In this document: piece by piece, positions 63,135 to 64,000 of the stretch
Layout of the letters: every line of letters begins with the position of its first letter
Numbering within the stretch: position 1 is the stretch's first letter
From: PALSA-1006 sp964532405
GTDB taxonomy: Bacteria; Pseudomonadota; Gammaproteobacteria; Burkholderiales; Gallionellaceae
DNA length: 64,000 nt
Assembly: GCA_964532405.1 (NCBI GenBank)
Contig: CAZHIC010000003.1
Location: 67,069 to 131,068 of the forward strand
Direction of reading: 5' to 3'
Notes under the pieces: model-generated
Told to the model about the DNA's origin: nothing
What the model saw: the letters and a program-made list of their open reading frames with translations, nothing else
The model's database searches: none
Position numbers and translations under genes: made by a program

Positions 63135-63716
63135 ATGGCTACTGCAAAACCGGGCGAACGCAAACTACAAATTCTGCAAACCGTTGCCGAGATGCTGGAG
63201 CAACCCAAGAGCGAGAAGATCACCACTGCTGCGCTGGCGGCGAAATTGGATATTTCCGAGGCGGCGCTGTACCGTCACTTCGCCAGCAAGGCGCAGATGT
63301 TCGAGGGCTTGATCGAGTTCATCGAGCAGACCGTATTCGGTCTGGTCAACAAGATCAGCGCCGAAGAGACCGACGGGCTGAAGCAAGCGGAAGGTATCGT
63401 CGCTTTACTGCTCGGCTTCGCGCAGAAGAATCGAGGTATGACACGGGTGCTCATCGGCGATGCGCTGGTGAACGAGAATGAACGCTTGCAGTTGCGCATC
63501 AATCAGTTTCTGGATCGCATTGAGGCCACGCTCAAACAATCGCTGCGCATTGCCGCCACGCAGGGCAAACTGGCCATCGATGCCGATGCCGGCGCGCTGG
63601 CCAATGTGCTGGTGTGCTACGTCATCGGACGCTGGCAGCAGTTCGGCAAGAGCGGCTTTACCCGCGACCCGATGGCGCAATGGTCGCAGCAATGGGCACT
63701 GCTTGTGGGTGGGTAA
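63135..63716 (+). CDS. slmA: Nucleoid occlusion factor SlmA
   Basis: A 193-residue TetR-family protein that binds DNA over the nucleoid and blocks FtsZ assembly. It starts MATAKPGERKLQILQTVAEMLEQP, has the helix-turn-helix ITTAALAAKLDISEAALYRHFASKAQMFEGLIEFIE (about residues 29-64) and the SlmA body NRGMTRVLIGDALVNENERLQLRINQFLDR. Strong aggaga Shine-Dalgarno. It follows argB and the nucleotidase gene, an order seen in several betaproteobacteria (from memory). Confidence 0.93.
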   Translation: MATAKPGERKLQILQTVAEMLEQPKSEKITTAALAAKLDISEAALYRHFASKAQMFEGLIEFIEQTVFGLVNKISAEETDGLKQAEGIVALLLGFAQKNRGMTRVLIGDALVNENERLQLRINQFLDRIEATLKQSLRIAATQGKLAIDADAGALANVLVCYVIGRWQQFGKSGFTRDPMAQWSQQWALLVGG

Positions 63717-64000
63717 GTAAATTCAACTTGGAAAAAACGCTTGTCCACGAAAGGCACGAAAAACACGAACAAAATCAGTTGGGCATGAGGCGATGAAGTT
63801 CAGGTGTGAGGGTCGTCAGCCAATTTGATTTTTTGTTTTATTTCGAGCCTTTCGTTAACCAGCCACTTGGCGACCGTTCTTTGGTCGCTTAGTGGAATGG
63901 CTAGTAGTTTTATCAGTTTTCGTGGACGAATTGTCGTAGTTTTGTTCATCCTAGAAAAAGGTGCGCCAGCACAAACTGGCAAGCGATAGTTGGTGAAAGT
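63717..64000. other. Intergenic region at the window end
   Basis: About 280 bases without a supportable gene. It has inverted pieces of a dispersed repeat (ccacgaaaggcacgaaaaac near 63744 and ttttcgtggacgaatt near 63916), like a fragment near 4280. The next gene lies beyond the window. Confidence 0.45.

Noticed and set aside
63800..63982. 60-codon frame on the minus strand near the window end
   Set aside because: Overlaps dispersed repeat pieces and has no binding site or known similarity.

Overview
The window looks like chromosome of a betaproteobacterium, most likely from the Nitrosomonadales (Gallionella/Sideroxydans-like). This is inferred from gene content: a zapB-zapA-6S RNA-EVE order, a RegB/RegA redox pair, a PhoB with its own pho box, a DUF3683 FAD/Fe-S oxidoreductase, a DUF1415 protein, SlmA and a BtuM-type cobalamin transporter. 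No tRNA, rRNA operon, CRISPR array or recognisable transposase gene was seen.

Layout. 1-8.6 kb holds housekeeping and envelope genes: an ArnT-like glycosyltransferase, rpmE, an LtaS/MdoB-like sulfatase-fold transferase, a methyltransferase with a 5'-truncated HxlR regulator, a periplasmic beta-carbonic anhydrase, a TauE/SafE exporter, an EVE protein, 6S RNA and zapA/zapB. 8.7-22 kb is a cobalamin uptake and late-assembly locus: a B12 riboswitch, btuB, btuM, btuR, cbiA, cbiB, a cobC-cobQ fusion, cobU and cobT, then convergent cobS and cobC. It is interrupted by a 1.8 kb unit with near-identical inverted repeats of more than 300 bp around one AT-rich DUF2971 gene. 22-26 kb: msbA, a 2-Cys peroxiredoxin and an outer-membrane-type protein. 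26-30.7 kb is an unusual cluster: response regulator, double zinc-ribbon protein, GspE/PilB-type ATPase, REC-histidine kinase (split by a frameshift), response regulator and Hpt protein. 30.8-41 kb: a sodium:solute symporter, phoB, ald, a 2OG-Fe dioxygenase, an HDOD + GGDEF-EAL operon, cysK, a GST and phoR. 41.1-44.7 kb is an AT-richer accessory block bounded by direct repeats of a gene 3' end. 44.6-64 kb: a 540-aa protein of unknown function, a 1308-aa FAD/Fe-S oxidoreductase, AraC/SDR, gcvR, ychJ, srkA, DUF1415, rhlE, a stand-alone CZB protein, regB/regA, two PCuAC-like proteins, an XRE/unknown divergent pair with perfect palindromes, argB, a pyrimidine-5'-nucleotidase-like HAD enzyme and slmA.

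How the genes work together. The cobalamin locus imports corrinoids (BtuB outer membrane, BtuM inner membrane), adenosylates them, amidates and attaches aminopropanol, and builds the DMB nucleotide loop; no corrin-ring genes are in the window. The 26-30 kb cluster contains every component type of a multistep phosphorelay next to a secretion/pilus-type motor ATPase, but no pilin, secretin or platform protein, and is the best candidate for an undescribed system.

A strong theme is small C/G-rich palindromic repeats (REP-like) that have entered coding sequences in frame: they join cobC to cobQ, lie inside cobQ, near the cobC start, inside the FAD oxidoreductase, and form the C-terminus of the dioxygenase. 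Longer inverted repeats with conserved ends (MITE-like) occur at about 6.4, 15.7 and 30.7 kb.
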